64,000 nt of DNA from Euphorbia lathyris (Eukaryota > Streptophyta > Magnoliopsida > Malpighiales > Euphorbiaceae), in contig NC_088915.1 of assembly GCF_963576675.1 (NCBI RefSeq), forward strand, positions 31,401,501 to 31,465,500, read 5' to 3'. Under the pieces are notes generated by a model. The model was given only the letters and a program-made list of their open reading frames with translations. It was not told the origin of the DNA and searched no databases. Position 1 is the first letter of the stretch. Each line of letters begins with the position of its first letter. Positions 20,512 through 31,464 of this stretch are shown here, piece by piece. The translations under genes and the position numbers were made by a program.

Positions 20512-21317
20512 TGTTTCCTCTACAATTATGCTAGAACTAATTGGGAGGGGTCAACATAAAAAGGTGTCAAGTAGAGAAAGAGCCTGAAGACATAGCCTAA
20601 CGGGAACTAATCACAAGAAGTGGAGCAAGTTGACCAAAACGATAGGGAAGTTAGAGTTTAAGGGGGTAACAGTAAACACATCCCACGAACCAGTGTTAGA
20701 GAAGCTTGAAAATAGGAAACGTGGCAAGTAGGAACGTGGGCAGTTAAAAGAATGAAGAAACAGAACTCATCGCATGAAGAAACTAACTGGGAGACGTGGG
20801 TTAGTGGGAACAAGGACGTGGGACGTGGGACGTGGCGGTTATTAGCACCAGCAACTGAAGTATTTAAAGAAGGGAAAAAGCAGGAAACAGGATTCAACTG
20901 AAACCAATTCAACGAAATAATATAAAATCAAACTCAAACCTAATGGAATTCAAACAATTCTCAAATTACGGACTTTAGTTATTCTACATTCTTAGTTTAC
21001 TTATTTTGATCAACTTTCAACTTGTAAGTTCTACCTCTAGTCTTCCAATTATGCCAACAATCTCACTCAATACAATGCAAGCAAATTTTAACTTCGAATT
21101 CTCTCTTCTAAGCAATGTCTCAGTGTAGTTATAATCAGTCTTCTAGATTCCGTCTAGATTCCGCTACGAACTTTAGACTCTTTTATGTCCTTTAAGTCTT
21201 TTACACTTTCGTTTGATTAGAAGTTAGACCCAATTTACAGTTCTTTTTGTATTTTTAGATAAAGTTACAGGCACGCTCGCAATCTGATCCAATCCACTCA
21301 AAAAAGGCACCAAACAG
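20512..21317 (+). mobile_element. Solo LTR with perfect 5-bp target duplication
   Basis: The 806-bp unit starts TGTTTCCTCT and ends CACCAAACA, with TGTTT/AAACA inverted termini. GTTAT flanks it on both sides (20507-20511 and 21318-21322). A TATA-like TATTTAAAG lies at 20861. No internal retrotransposon sequence remains, so it is the product of recombination between the two LTRs of a lost element. The superfamily cannot be told from the LTR alone. Confidence 0.8.
20719..20870 (+). promoter_or_regulatory. Cluster of ACGTG cores before a TATA-like box in the solo LTR
   Basis: Six ACGTG words, most followed by G and matching the plant ABRE/G-box core, lie between 20719 and 20834, including three nearly tandem GGACGTG units at 20814-20834. 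The TATA-like TATTTAAAG follows at 20861. This is the layout of an LTR promoter with a bZIP-responsive enhancer; activity is inference. Confidence 0.5.
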
Positions 21318-21837
21318 TTATATTTACCAATAGTGAAATGAGAGAGAATCTTTAATAATAAATTATTAATAAAAAATGAAATTAGGAGGCACTAAGAGGT
21401 GGAGAGAGACTCTCTATTAATAGAGAAAATGGAGAGGCTGTTAGTGATTTAAGGAGCCACTAAGAGACTGTTGGAGCTGATTTTTAATTCTTTCTCCTCA
21501 AATTTTAATTTAAGCGCGAAACTAAGAGGCTCTTGGAGATGTTTTTATATATATATGAAGGATATTTTGGAAAAGTCACAAATATATAGTCTAGATAGGT
21601 AATGACTTGAGTGATTGGTCTAAATATATAAATGGGTCTCCCATTTGACCCAATTTTGTAATTTTCCCTTGTCTTTAAGTAAATAAATGTAAAAGATGGA
21701 GTTTACTCAAAATATCAATGTAAGGGATGGAGTTGATTATGTAAGAGACATTCTTTAGAGCTAAAATTATAACTTGTAGCAAAGTTTAGGGTTTTCTTTT
21801 GTAATTTTGACAGTCCTTGAGGACGCATGATTAAATA

Positions 21838-21848
21838 ATATAAAACCC
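21838..21848 (+). promoter_or_regulatory. Candidate TATA box of the MAG2-like gene
   Basis: ATATAAAACCC lies about 95 bp upstream of the start codon at 21940, a reasonable place for a TATA box with a short 5'UTR. The upstream MULE ends at 21668, so the unmodified promoter region is short. Confidence 0.35.
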
Positions 21849-21939
21849 GCGGGGATGGATGGATGTATGGTTTAAAAGCTTTTCAGTATAGTCCGAGGAC
21901 AGGAGTGTTGGTGACTTTGATTCAACTTTTTTGCACTCA

Positions 21940-24900
21940 ATGGAACCTTTTCAAGTTCTGCCGAGGAAAACTGAGCTCTCACCGGGTCACACAGAGTTCC
22001 TGGATCGGCAATTCAGAACTCGTGAAGATCTTATCACCAGAGCTCCACTTCTCTTAACCGATTTGACTAACAGTTTCACCGATTCGGAAGCTAATTTAAT
22101 CAACTTACAGAGAAATCTAACAAAACCTATGGTTTCCTGGATTTCCTGCTTCTTTCGAGCCAAATCATCGCTCGCCAATCTCAATCACATGTTAGAGAAT
22201 CTCAGTCTCCGCTCTTCGCTACGTTCGTACCTTTTCTTCTTATCTTATGGTGTTTGGAATTATTGCAAGTGGTTAATGAAGTAACCTTTTTTTGAAAATG
22301 AATTTTGGGGTTTTGCAGAGGGGATTCCTTCAAGGAAAAATTGTAAGATTTTGGGGGAGGAGTTGCCTCAACTAGAAAAATGCCTCAAACGAATCGAAAA
22401 TATACGAAAATACATGGGTGAGTTTGATAAACTTCTGCTTATTTATTCAATTTTTTTGCTAATGAAAAGAATTATATATTTCTTTTTGTAACGGGTTTAC
22501 ATTTCTAATTGTTTTAAGGCATTTCTTGAACCATATCGTGTGCTTTGTGACTGGATTTATTGCTCATGAGTCGCAAGCTACTGCCACATCCCCAACAGCT
22601 CGATAGGTTCCTAGAATATAGACCGGAAATGATAAATCCAATTCATGGGTTTTCTTAAGTTCTTGATCATCTCATTATAAAATTTAGCTATTTCATTTGC
22701 TTCAGTTGTTTTAAGCAAGAACTTGAACGAAATCCTAAATGATTCTACATTCTAGTCTTTTAAAAGATGAGGATTAAATGATTCAGTTTTCTTTACCTGT
22801 CTAGTAGATTCTTATTATTACTTAAACTGCTTGAATTTTGTTTTCACTTTTAGTTTGAACTCAGGGGGTACGATTATGCAGATTGGTGTGGTTCTCTTTG
22901 TTGATTGCTTGACCATCTGTTATAGTTTAGATTGAAGAAAATGTTGGCTTCTCTTCTCTGTTATCAGTTAAGCTTACATGATGATTATTTCAGATACTGC
23001 ATTACAGTTGGAAGCTCTGGTGGGAGATCTTGAGGATGCAGCTTATACTACTGGAAATCAGAACTCCAGGAATATGTTCTCTAGAAATCTTTTGACTCCA
23101 CTTATTACCACAGTAAAGACTCTGTTCTTCTTGACGGATTGACCTTGTTATTCCAGAATTCCTGTTAGATCTTTGAACTGATAAAAGAGTGAAAAAAAAC
23201 CTAATATACATACATGCTTTAAAATGCAGGATTTTGAGGCAAAGCAAGAGAGACTGATTAGAGCCATAAAAGTGATGAATAACATTGAGGATGTATTGGT
23301 TGATGTTGACAAAATTCATCCTCAATGGTCTCATCTTTTGGAATCTGTCGATGTCAGAGTAGATAAGGCGTTAGCTGTAGTCCGGCCCCAAATTCTTGCT
23401 GATCATCGTGCTCTTCTTGCTTCTTTAGGCTGGCCGCCTAAACTTTCAGCAGCAGAAGCTAATATTGTAGATATCACTAGCATTCCCAACCCACTTGTTT
23501 TGATGGAAGGAGACAAAAGAAAGTTTTATTCACAGAGCTTTTCAGGTCTTTGTGCTTTGCAGCATATGCAAAGGCGGAGGGAATATCGAAAAACCAATTT
23601 TGGACAGAAAGAGTGCATCATGAGGCTTTGGGCCATAGATGAACTGGTTTCTCCCATTGCTTCACGAATGGAATATCATTTCTCTAAATGGGTCGAACAG
23701 CCTGAATTCATGTTTGCCCTTGTATATAAGATTACAAGAGACTTTATTGTGGGAGTGGATGATGTTTTGCAACCTTTGATTGACAAGGGAAGATTGGTGA
23801 GTCTTAGTGCTAGAGAAGCATGGGTTTCAACAATGGTCCAGATGCTTTCTGGGTTTTTATCCAAAACTGTTGTTTCTGTCCTTGCAAAACAGTACAGGGA
23901 GAGAGACATTAAACCAGAAGTTATATCTTCATGGATTCATTTGATAGATCATGCTACTGCTTTTGATAAACGAATGCGATTACTTGTAAGTTCAGAAATT
24001 CATTATTTCGTAGAAGAGGTTGAGAATGATGACGGGTTAGCAAGAGTTATGTCAGTCTTATCGATGTTTTGTGATAGGCCGGACTGGCTCAAGATTTGGG
24101 CAAAAATAGAGCTCAAGGACGCTTGGAAGAAGTTGAAAGTAGAAGTGAAAGATGAGAGAACATGGTTAATTGATGAGAAATCTGGAGTTCTCTGTGATAT
24201 TGGTGCAAATCCTGGGCAATTTTGGCTTGCCTCTAGGGAAGACTATAAAGCTCCATTAGTAGCTGAGCACGTCATTAAAATCACCTGGGAAATGATTGAA
24301 CGATGCCAAACATTGCCTGCTGTTTTACCACGTATTCGATTCATAAGATCAAGCGCTGGAAAATTCATTTGGCATTTTCTTAGTGTACTGGTGTGGCATG
24401 ACAAAAATATAGAGCTCATTCTAGATTATCCCTATGATTCGTTGATAAAAAAATGTGGATCAATCAATGCTGCGAGATATGTTGAATCGAAGCTGCAACA
24501 ATGGGGTGATGACGTTAAATTCTTGGAGATGACAATAGCAGAAAGTAATTCAGACATTAATGGAAATGATGATGGTGCTAATAACAATAGCTTCTTTTGG
24601 GAAGAAATTTTAAGTCTGTCACAGCTTGAGACTAACTTGGTAATGGACATAATAACGGCTGTGCTTCATCATTTTGAAGCACTTTCCTCTGGATATCTGG
24701 AGAACAAAAACTATTTCGAGTATTTTGGCTCGAATAGCGTTACAGGAGCAGTTTCGGCGAATATTGTTGAAGCACTGGATGGTATTAGAAGTCAGCTCAA
24801 CATTCTAAAGTTGAATCTGAATCCAAAAGATTTGCTGGATTTATGGAGAGGTGTTGCGGATGGAGTTGACCGTTATATTTCGAGTAGCATTTCGAACAAC

Positions 24901-25170
24901 GGAATCCAATTTTCCAGTGAGGGTATTAATCAGTTTGAAGCTGATATGCAAGCATTGCTCCTTGTTTTCCAACCGTTTTGTGCTCGGCCTGAAGCATTTT
25001 TCCCTGGTATTAAAGAGACTCTAAAGCTGTTAAAAATGAGTGAGAAAGATATTCAATTTGTTACAGCCAAGGGTGTACAACAAGCAAAATGCTTGAATTC
25101 TTTTGGAATTGTAAACTTAACTCCACTTCAAGTCGATAAAATTTTGATGAATAGAATTTTTGTAAGTTGA
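21940..25170 (+). CDS. MAG2L: RINT1/TIP20 family protein, MAG2/MAG2-like (four exons)
   Basis: The product belongs to the RINT-1/TIP20 family, the large subunit of the Dsl1/NRZ-type tether on the ER that captures Golgi-derived COPI vesicles; plant MAG2 is needed for export of storage proteins. Exons are inferred as 21940-22222, 22319-22417, 22994-23112 and 23230-25170. All introns have GT..AG and phases agree, giving 813 aa against about 800 in Arabidopsis. The first 167 residues are helical and probably coiled-coil (EELPQLEKCLKRIENIRKYM). The RINT1 domain fills the rest, with HPQWSHLLESVDVRVDKALA, FALVYKITRDF, SMFCDRPDWLKIWA, INAARYVESKLQQW and the closing ARPEAFFPGIKE region. SLGWPPKL and the C terminus lean toward MAG2L rather than MAG2, but that choice is tentative. 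The start at 21940 is the first ATG in the open exon. The gene appears intact. Confidence 0.9.
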
Positions 25171-25279
25171 TTTTTATGTATTTCGGCTTCCTTTTTACTG
25201 CATTATCTGATTGGCCCATAAATTTGCCTAAAATATCTTATTGGCTTTTTAAATTCGCAAAAAAGATTTGGATCAGTTA

Positions 25280-25400
25280 AAACATTTATAATTTCATTAA
25301 TAGTGTATAACTTTTGCCTCATTTCACACTTTATTGTATAACTTTCACTTTGTAACATTAAAATGTATATCTCCCATCGTGGTATATAACCGGTAAAGTA
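25280..25400 (+). repeat. Diverged single end of the MULE family found at 53458
   Basis: The order of GTGTATAACTTTTGCCTC, ATTTCACACTTT, TGTATAACTTTC and GGTATATAACCGGTAAA follows the terminal repeat at 53470-53590 with many substitutions. The other end was not found. It begins about 110 bp after the MAG2-like stop codon and may lie in its 3'UTR. Confidence 0.5.
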
Positions 25401-27300
25401 TTTTTCATCTTACTCATTAGTAGAAATGAGACCTACAAATTATAAAAAATTAAATTTATCACTTTCTCTTTTTTACCCTAGCCCTCCATCTTTTCATCTT
25501 CTCTCTTCAAATTTTTCTCTCTAACATTTCCCTCCTTTCTTTATTTTCTGCCCTTTCTCTCTCAAAATTTCAACCGCCCTGGGTTGGTTTGAGTTACAAG
25601 ACCATTGATGCAAAGTTACTAACTAACTCATCCTATTTCTTCTTTTTCTTTTTTGATTTGTTAACTTTGTTTCAAATAGGATTCTGATCTAATTTGTTTT
25701 GATAACACATTTAGGGGCGTTTGGTTCAAATTTCGGAATCGGAATGTTACAGAATTAGAATCGGAAATTTTGTTTAATTTAACCCGGAATCGGAATATAA
25801 TTACATTTAAAGTTGTTTGGTTCAAATTTCGGAATTGGAATCAAAATCAAAGTGGAACAAAATTAAAATTTATTAATTTCAAACTAATAAAAAAATTTCA
25901 TTAAATAATATAATAAAATATTACATTTATATATGAATTAATAAATTTAATATATCATATTTTAGATAACACTTGTTTGAAAAAGAATCATTTATAGAAT
26001 TCACAGGAATCAATATGTGTATATATAGTTATTATTATTATTATTATATTATTTATAAAGACATTATTTATAAAGACATATTGTAGTTAGTGGAAATCGT
26101 GGGCATTTAGGTTTTAAAAAAAATGGAAAAATAGAAATTGCCTTTATCTATTATTAGATGCGCTCAAGAACCAGAATGAAAAACCTTATTTCTAGGATTT
26201 CTCAACGGGGCCGGAGGATCGACTGACCCTTCTCATCTCTAGCTACGTCCCTGACTACTTCTACCATTCCAATTGAACAAGTCAATTTCAATTCCACCTC
26301 AACCATCCCAAATAGCATTACCCTTCTATTAAACCTTTAATTCTTGAACATTCAATGTTTTCATCATTTTAATGAAATTAACAATAATAGTCCGATCGAA
26401 TAATGAACCAATGAAGGGGTTCAAAGAAAAAGAAAAAGAAAAAAGTAGCAAAACTGTATCGTGACTGAAAATATACCCGTAGATATACAATACTATCTGA
26501 CTCTAATGTGACTATTTATACCATGTATAAAAGGTATGAGATGAGTATAAGATCAAAATTATTACCTGTGACGGGTACAAGACGGATATAGAAATACCCT
26601 TAAGGTATCAGGTACTCATTACCTATCATAAATTTCTTATATATTAAAAAATATTATTGTTTTTTAGATTTAAGATGTTAGATTCAAAGCTCAATCTTTT
26701 GTTCTTCAACCAGTGCGTTATACTATTAAACTACATTATTTTTATTGATTAATGTTCAACTTTTAGATAAATGATTTATTAAAGGCTTAATACATCATTT
26801 GCCCCAAGTTCAAATGGCTGACTAAACATTGTATACAAGTTGATGAGACTATTGTGACATTTTGAAAGTTCAGAGGTCAATCAAGTTTTTTTTAACAAGT
26901 TCAAAGGGCAATGATATATTAAATCTTTATTAAATCAATATTTTATTAAATTTGTAATATTTTTTGTTATATATATTGATTTTTAACGTGTAAGGATATG
27001 CGCAGGTACCCATAAATTAAATGGAACGGATATAAGATGCAAACAGTATACCAATTAGGTATTGGGATGGATACGAATAATTGAAAAATAAACGAATAAA
27101 AGTTTGGGATTGATCGCGTATATTTTGTACAAGTTGTGATCCGTAAATGAGGATATTATACTTAGGGTTGGGGTTTCCAAACTCATGTAAAGAACCTTCC
27201 ACACACACACAAACTCATAAGTGTCCCATTTTTTTCCAAATAATTAAAAAAAAAATCCAATAACTATAAAATACCAAAAAAGTCGTTAAATGAGCTCATT
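25400..27300. other. Intergenic DNA with fragments of repeats
   Basis: No gene is seen. From about 25714 GGGGCGTTTGGTTCAAATTT and repeated CGGAATCGGAAT resemble the end of a hAT- or PIF-type MITE; the right side near 26310 (CCCAAATAG) matches it poorly, so borders are undefined. The MITE at 26784-26925 is listed separately. Towards 27300 this passes into the promoter of the PPR gene; a CACTC repeat lies at 27352-27374. Confidence 0.4.
26784..26925. mobile_element. 142-bp MITE with 9-bp target duplication
   Basis: The left end GGCTTAATACATCATTTGCC and the right end (inverted, GATTTAATATATCATTGCCC) form inverted repeats of about 20 bp. TTTATTAAA occurs on both sides (26775-26783 and 26926-26934), a perfect 9-bp duplication that points to a Mutator-like origin. 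It is non-coding. Confidence 0.7.
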
Positions 27301-27472
27301 CTCTCTATTTGTTTGATGCAGCCAACACCAATTGCAGGACCGCCTGTCATCACTCCACTCCACTCCACTCCACCGTGTGTGTGGAATGTACTTTTAGATG
27401 AGTTGGGAACCGGACCTCATTATTAAATCCGGTTGTGGCTGTGAAGAAGAAGAAGACAGCATCTGAAGGGCA

Positions 27473-29983
27473 ATGCTTTCAATCGTACAAGCCACTAAAT
27501 CAAGGAGGACTAGGGCTACTCTCTTCAACAATGTGATTATCATCTCCTTTCCTTCTCCTCCTCCTCCATCTACCAATGCCATTAACCCCCCAATTCACCA
27601 TCATCCACTCTTTTACTATTCTACTGCTTCTACCATCCCAATTCAACAACTCAATTTCAATCCCACTTCTACTTCTCAACAACATATTGTTCAATCCTTC
27701 AAGGAATGGTTCCAACTCCCACGCAATGACTTCATGGATCGGATTTTTCAGATTCTGGGTGCCAAAGATCAGGTTGACGATGTTGCACTCTCCCAATTAG
27801 GTCTCCGTCTCAATGTGTCGTTGGTGCTTGAGGTGCTTGCCCATGGTTTTCGCAACAAACAAATCCTATCTTGCCTTCAATTTTTTGATTGGGCTGGCCG
27901 CCAACCAGGCTACTCCCACACTCGCTCCGTCTTTCAGGCCATCTTCAAGATCCTTTCCAGAGCAAAGCTTACGTCTTTAATGCTCGATTTCCTTGATACT
28001 ACTAGATACCGTGGTAATACCGCGGTACCTGGATATCATGCCACTTTGGTCCTGGGTTATTCTGTTGCTGGTAAGCCCCAGCGTGCACTCCAAATGTTTG
28101 GTAAAATGCGTTTTCAAGGTCTTGACTTGGATGTTATTTCTTATCATGTCCTTCTCCGTTCTCTGGTTGAGGAGGGTTGTTTTGATGCTGCCAAGGAAAT
28201 TTCCAAACAGATTTCACTTAGGGGATTTGAGAACCATATGACACACTCTATATTAGTTAGGAGTTTGTGTAAGCAGAAAATGGTGGATGAAGCTCATTCA
28301 TACCTGCGACAGGTGATTCAACTAGGTGGTGCAAAAGGAAAAGGCCATGGGGATGCGGTTGGAGTTCTTGTGCACGCCTTTTGTCAAAAGGGTCTTTTTG
28401 ACAAGGCAGCTCATGTAATTGAGGAGTTTAAGGAGTTAGGAGTGGTACCTATGGAGCCTGCTTATGGTGTGTGGCTAAAGAATCTTGTTCAAGATAGTAA
28501 ACTAGATGGAGCTTTGGAGTTCTTGAAGTCAAAGAACTCATCAGAAGGCTACGTTCCAGAGATTTTCCATTACAACAAATTGCTTTGTAGGCTATTGAAA
28601 GAGAACCGTCTCACAGAAACTTGTGATTTACTTCTGGATATGATGGAGGATGGGATACCTCCTAATCAAATCACCATGGATACTGCATTGCGTTTCTTCT
28701 GCAAAGGTGGAATGGTGGATGTTGCATTACACTTGTACAAATACAGATCTGAGTTTAGGTTGTCGCCCAGTTTCTTATCTTATAGTTATCTTATCAATTC
28801 TATGTGTGAAGAGGGGTATACTGATGAGGCTTACAATGTGTTCAAAAATCATGCTGACCAAGGTTATTTCCCTACAAGAACTTTTTCTTTACTTGTTAAG
28901 TCTCTATGTAGAGAAAGAAAACTTGGTAAGTTGAAAGAGCTGATGCTTCTTATTAAAATGCAAGATAAGGGTCATAAAGCTACTCGGAGGCAGTTTAGAG
29001 CTGTCATTCGCAATATATTTGATATGCCAAACCCAGAAAGTCAATTCCTCAACTTGTTTGCGAGGCAAATTTCTAACAATGCGTGTAACTGCGAGGTTTA
29101 TAACGACTTCATTGGTGGAGCTGCTCATGCAGGGAAGCCTGAACTAGCCAGAGAAATATTTGAGTTAATGAAGAGACATGGAATTCAACCTAATGTCGGC
29201 TCTTTCATTCTTGTGCTAAAGAGTTATCTAAAGAGTAACAGAATATCAGATGCTCTAAAGTTCTTTGATGAGTTGCGTCAGATTATGAAGATTGGCAGAA
29301 AGCTTTATAGCAGACTGATTATTGGTCTTTCTGAAGCTAACAGAGAGGATTTAGCATTAATTTACTTTACAGAAATGCGGAGTAAAAAACTGGTCCCGAC
29401 TAATGAGTGTTATGAAGCTCTTGTACAGAAGCTATGCTACAAAAAACAATATGACGAGGTTGTAGATCTTGTTAAGAACTTCGATAGAGATGGGCGCCAT
29501 GTTACATCCTTTTTAGGTAATACACTTTTATTGCATTGCTTGAAAAGTGGAGAGCTTTATGATGCTTGGATTCGCTCAACCGAGCATGAGACTTCTTCCA
29601 ATCTTTCACACCTTGGCCAACTGATTGGTGTATTTTCTGGCCATTTCGGAGGGATCCAACAGATTGATAACTTAGAAGAAATGATTAAACAATGCTTCCC
29701 CCTTAACCTTTATACTTACAACTTGTTGTTGAGAAGACTAATCACAAGTCAAATAGTCGATGCTTTTGAGCTGTTGAATAGACTGCGCCAGAAAGGTTTT
29801 GAGCCTAACTTATGGAGTTATTATATTTTACTTTGTGGACTTCTTAAGCATGGAAGGATAGACGAGGCTAAAAGATTGGCGGATGAGATGATTAGCAAAG
29901 GGTTTGATGCAACTGATCATACTAAACAACTCAGGAAATTGATCTGCAGCTACGAGCAAACAAGTATGGATGAAATCAATTGA
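27473..29983 (+). CDS. Pentatricopeptide repeat protein, At1g71210-like, probably mitochondrial
   Basis: The intronless 836-residue frame encodes a P-class PPR protein, a sequence-specific organellar RNA-binding protein. The first about 60 residues are rich in Ser, Arg, Thr and Pro with almost no acidic residues, typical of a mitochondrial presequence. After SFKEWFQLPRND and SCLQFFDWAGRQPGYSHTRS, degenerate 35-residue repeats run to about residue 825, for example FHYNKLLCRLLKENRLTETC, LLDMMEDGIPPNQITMDTAL and ELLNRLRQKGFEPNLWSYYI. No E, DYW or SMR domain follows, so it is neither an editing-type nor a nuclease-fusion PPR. The overall order matches Arabidopsis At1g71210, from memory about 880 aa. 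The start at 27473 is the first ATG of the frame and gives a good presequence. It lies about 2.3 kb downstream of the MAG2-like gene in the same direction. Confidence 0.9.
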   Translation: MLSIVQATKSRRTRATLFNNVIIISFPSPPPPSTNAINPPIHHHPLFYYSTASTIPIQQLNFNPTSTSQQHIVQSFKEWFQLPRNDFMDRIFQILGAKDQVDDVALSQLGLRLNVSLVLEVLAHGFRNKQILSCLQFFDWAGRQPGYSHTRSVFQAIFKILSRAKLTSLMLDFLDTTRYRGNTAVPGYHATLVLGYSVAGKPQRALQMFGKMRFQGLDLDVISYHVLLRSLVEEGCFDAAKEISKQISLRGFENHMTHSILVRSLCKQKMVDEAHSYLRQVIQLGGAKGKGHGDAVGVLVHAFCQKGLFDKAAHVIEEFKELGVVPMEPAYGVWLKNLVQDSKLDGALEFLKSKNSSEGYVPEIFHYNKLLCRLLKENRLTETCDLLLDMMEDGIPPNQITMDTALRFFCKGGMVDVALHLYKYRSEFRLSPSFLSYSYLINSMCEEGYTDEAYNVFKNHADQGYFPTRTFSLLVKSLCRERKLGKLKELMLLIKMQDKGHKATRRQFRAVIRNIFDMPNPESQFLNLFARQISNNACNCEVYNDFIGGAAHAGKPELAREIFELMKRHGIQPNVGSFILVLKSYLKSNRISDALKFFDELRQIMKIGRKLYSRLIIGLSEANREDLALIYFTEMRSKKLVPTNECYEALVQKLCYKKQYDEVVDLVKNFDRDGRHVTSFLGNTLLLHCLKSGELYDAWIRSTEHETSSNLSHLGQLIGVFSGHFGGIQQIDNLEEMIKQCFPLNLYTYNLLLRRLITSQIVDAFELLNRLRQKGFEPNLWSYYILLCGLLKHGRIDEAKRLADEMISKGFDATDHTKQLRKLICSYEQTSMDEIN

Positions 29984-31026
29984 TTACTGGAATAAACATT
30001 CTACTTTGAGTGAGTGGTCTAGAGATTTGTTGTAAGATAAGAAGCAAAGGTACTATAGTATTGTTGCTGTTCATAGTGAGTTTGGTTAAAATGAGGCACC
30101 CTTTGAAAATTTTAAATCATATTTAAGGGCAATCTCATAATCAATGCAAGTGCAAGTGATCTAAAGAATAGAATTTTGAAGCCATGTAGATTGTTTGTGC
30201 ATTTTCTGAATGAAACATAGAATAAAGCATTTGCAAAGGATCAAAGTTACAGGATGCTGTTTCTAGACTGTATCTTCTTTCGTAGTTTTGGCTTTATTGC
30301 AGCATATGTATAAGTATTTAGATAATGTGTCATCAAACTACCATGGATTGAAACTGTTGTCATGAAGATCTTCATTAGTTGAATGCTTCTGATATTGTAT
30401 AATTATATGACCAATAAAAGCTTAACTGTATCAAAGTTTGTTAGCCATGAGAGGGCTGATGGGATGAACTGTTCATATATGTATCCAGCTTTTGGTTTTT
30501 GTGACAAATTTTTCTGGTATTCATAAAAAATGTGGTGCCTAGCTGTAATTTTCAATTAATTTTTATTCTCTTATTTTGCTTTTGCAAATTCTTCTATTAG
30601 GTTTGGTGCTGTAAACCCCCATGAAAATGTGCAAAACCTACCTGTTGTATGGTAGCTTTAGTGTGGCAAACTAGCTTATGCTTTATGCTTCTATAAACTA
30701 CCAAATTTATCAGAAATAGTCTCTCAGTGGTTTATATAGACAACTCTTACTCATGGTATAGATTGATAGATTTAGTTGATATCTGTTTATTTACAAGTGT
30801 TTCAGGCTGGGGATGCTATGAATTATATTGTTATTGTTTTTCTTCTGCTATAAATTTATGGAAAGTAGTATTTGTATTTCTTTTTGTGGAATTTCTTGTT
30901 CACATTGTGGAATTTTTATCCGGCTTTGGATGGGGAGTTTGTGCCTCTGTTTTTGCTGTATTTTTTCCTTTGATGTTGCAATTGCAGAGGATTGATATAC
31001 AGTTTAAATTGGGTCCTTTTTAAGGA
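29984..31026. other. 3' flank of the PPR gene, no further gene
   Basis: The stretch is T-rich non-coding DNA. AATAAA-like signals occur soon after the stop codon (about 29992 and 30223). The hydrophobic 98-codon frame at 30727-31023 uses a T-rich composition and has no recognisable motif; I do not regard it as a gene. Confidence 0.45.
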
Positions 31027-31178
31027 TGTTAGCAGCTGTAAATACTAGATAGATAGATAGATGTTATAGTATGATTATAGGAATTAGAGCATAATCACAG
31101 GATTAGACTCTCTCTTTGTATAAATACCCTAATAGAGAATACACAATATTCTTCAGTTTCTATCCTGTGGAAATAACA
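31027..31178 (+). mobile_element. Possible short solo LTR (copia-like)
   Basis: The unit starts TGTTAGCAGCTG and ends GGAAATAACA, with TGTTA/TAACA inverted termini, and carries TTGTATAAATACCC at about 31117 as a TATA box. The size fits a small copia or TRIM LTR. No matching 5-bp duplication was found at the two borders, so it may be a recombined fragment. Confidence 0.4.
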
Positions 31179-31464
31179 TCAGGCAAGAGACAGCTCATAA
31201 AAAATAAAAAAATAAAAATGTGTAACTTAATAAAACAAAGTTGAAGTTGAGGGGTTAAATTGCGTTTTTCAAGTAGAGTGAAAGTGGTATTATTTCCATT
31301 TGGAAATTAAATTGATATATTCATATTGTCTTGGTATACGATTGAAAAAGAGAGCGAATGGTGATGTGATGTTTCTCCAAGTACAAAGAAAATATTAATC
31401 TAAAATATTTATTTATTTATTTATTTTAATAAATTATCCAAAATATTAAATTAATGCATTATAT

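Larger units (their letters stand above)
20357..21544. mobile_element. Second Tourist-like MITE, split by a solo LTR
   Basis: The left end GAGCATCTCCAAGAGACTCT is matched by an inverted right end ending CTCTTGGAGATG at 21541. TTA lies at 20354-20356 (shared with the neighbouring MITE) and 21545-21547. The outermost three bases of the ends differ, so the exact border is uncertain by a few bases. Without the solo LTR the element is about 380 bp. Subterminal copies of CACTAAGAGACTGTTGGAG occur near 21455. Confidence 0.55.
7538..21668. mobile_element. MULE-like DNA transposon holding nested insertions
   Basis: The left end GGAAAATTACAAAATTGGGT (7538 on) and the right end (inverted, GGGAAAATTACAAAATTGGG reading in from 21668) are inverted repeats alignable for about 105 bp (to about 7644 and from about 21560). 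The flanks are TTGTATTTA (7529-7537) and TTGTCTTTA (21669-21677), a 9-bp target duplication with one mismatch. Long inverted ends plus 9-bp duplication is the Mutator-like pattern. Without the nested copia (7801-18707), two MITEs and a solo LTR, about 1.6 kb remain. No MURA-type transposase was seen, so it is non-autonomous. The remaining interior includes repeats rich in GCGAAGC. It ends only 271 bp upstream of the MAG2-like start codon. Confidence 0.75.

Noticed and set aside
23002..23334. Minus-strand frame over exon 3 and exon 4 of the MAG2-like gene
   Set aside because: It overlaps coding exons with correct splice phases on the plus strand.
30727..31023. Hydrophobic 98-codon frame possibly encoding a membrane protein
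   Set aside because: The T-rich non-coding composition yields Phe/Leu/Val by chance; there is no conserved motif and no gene context.
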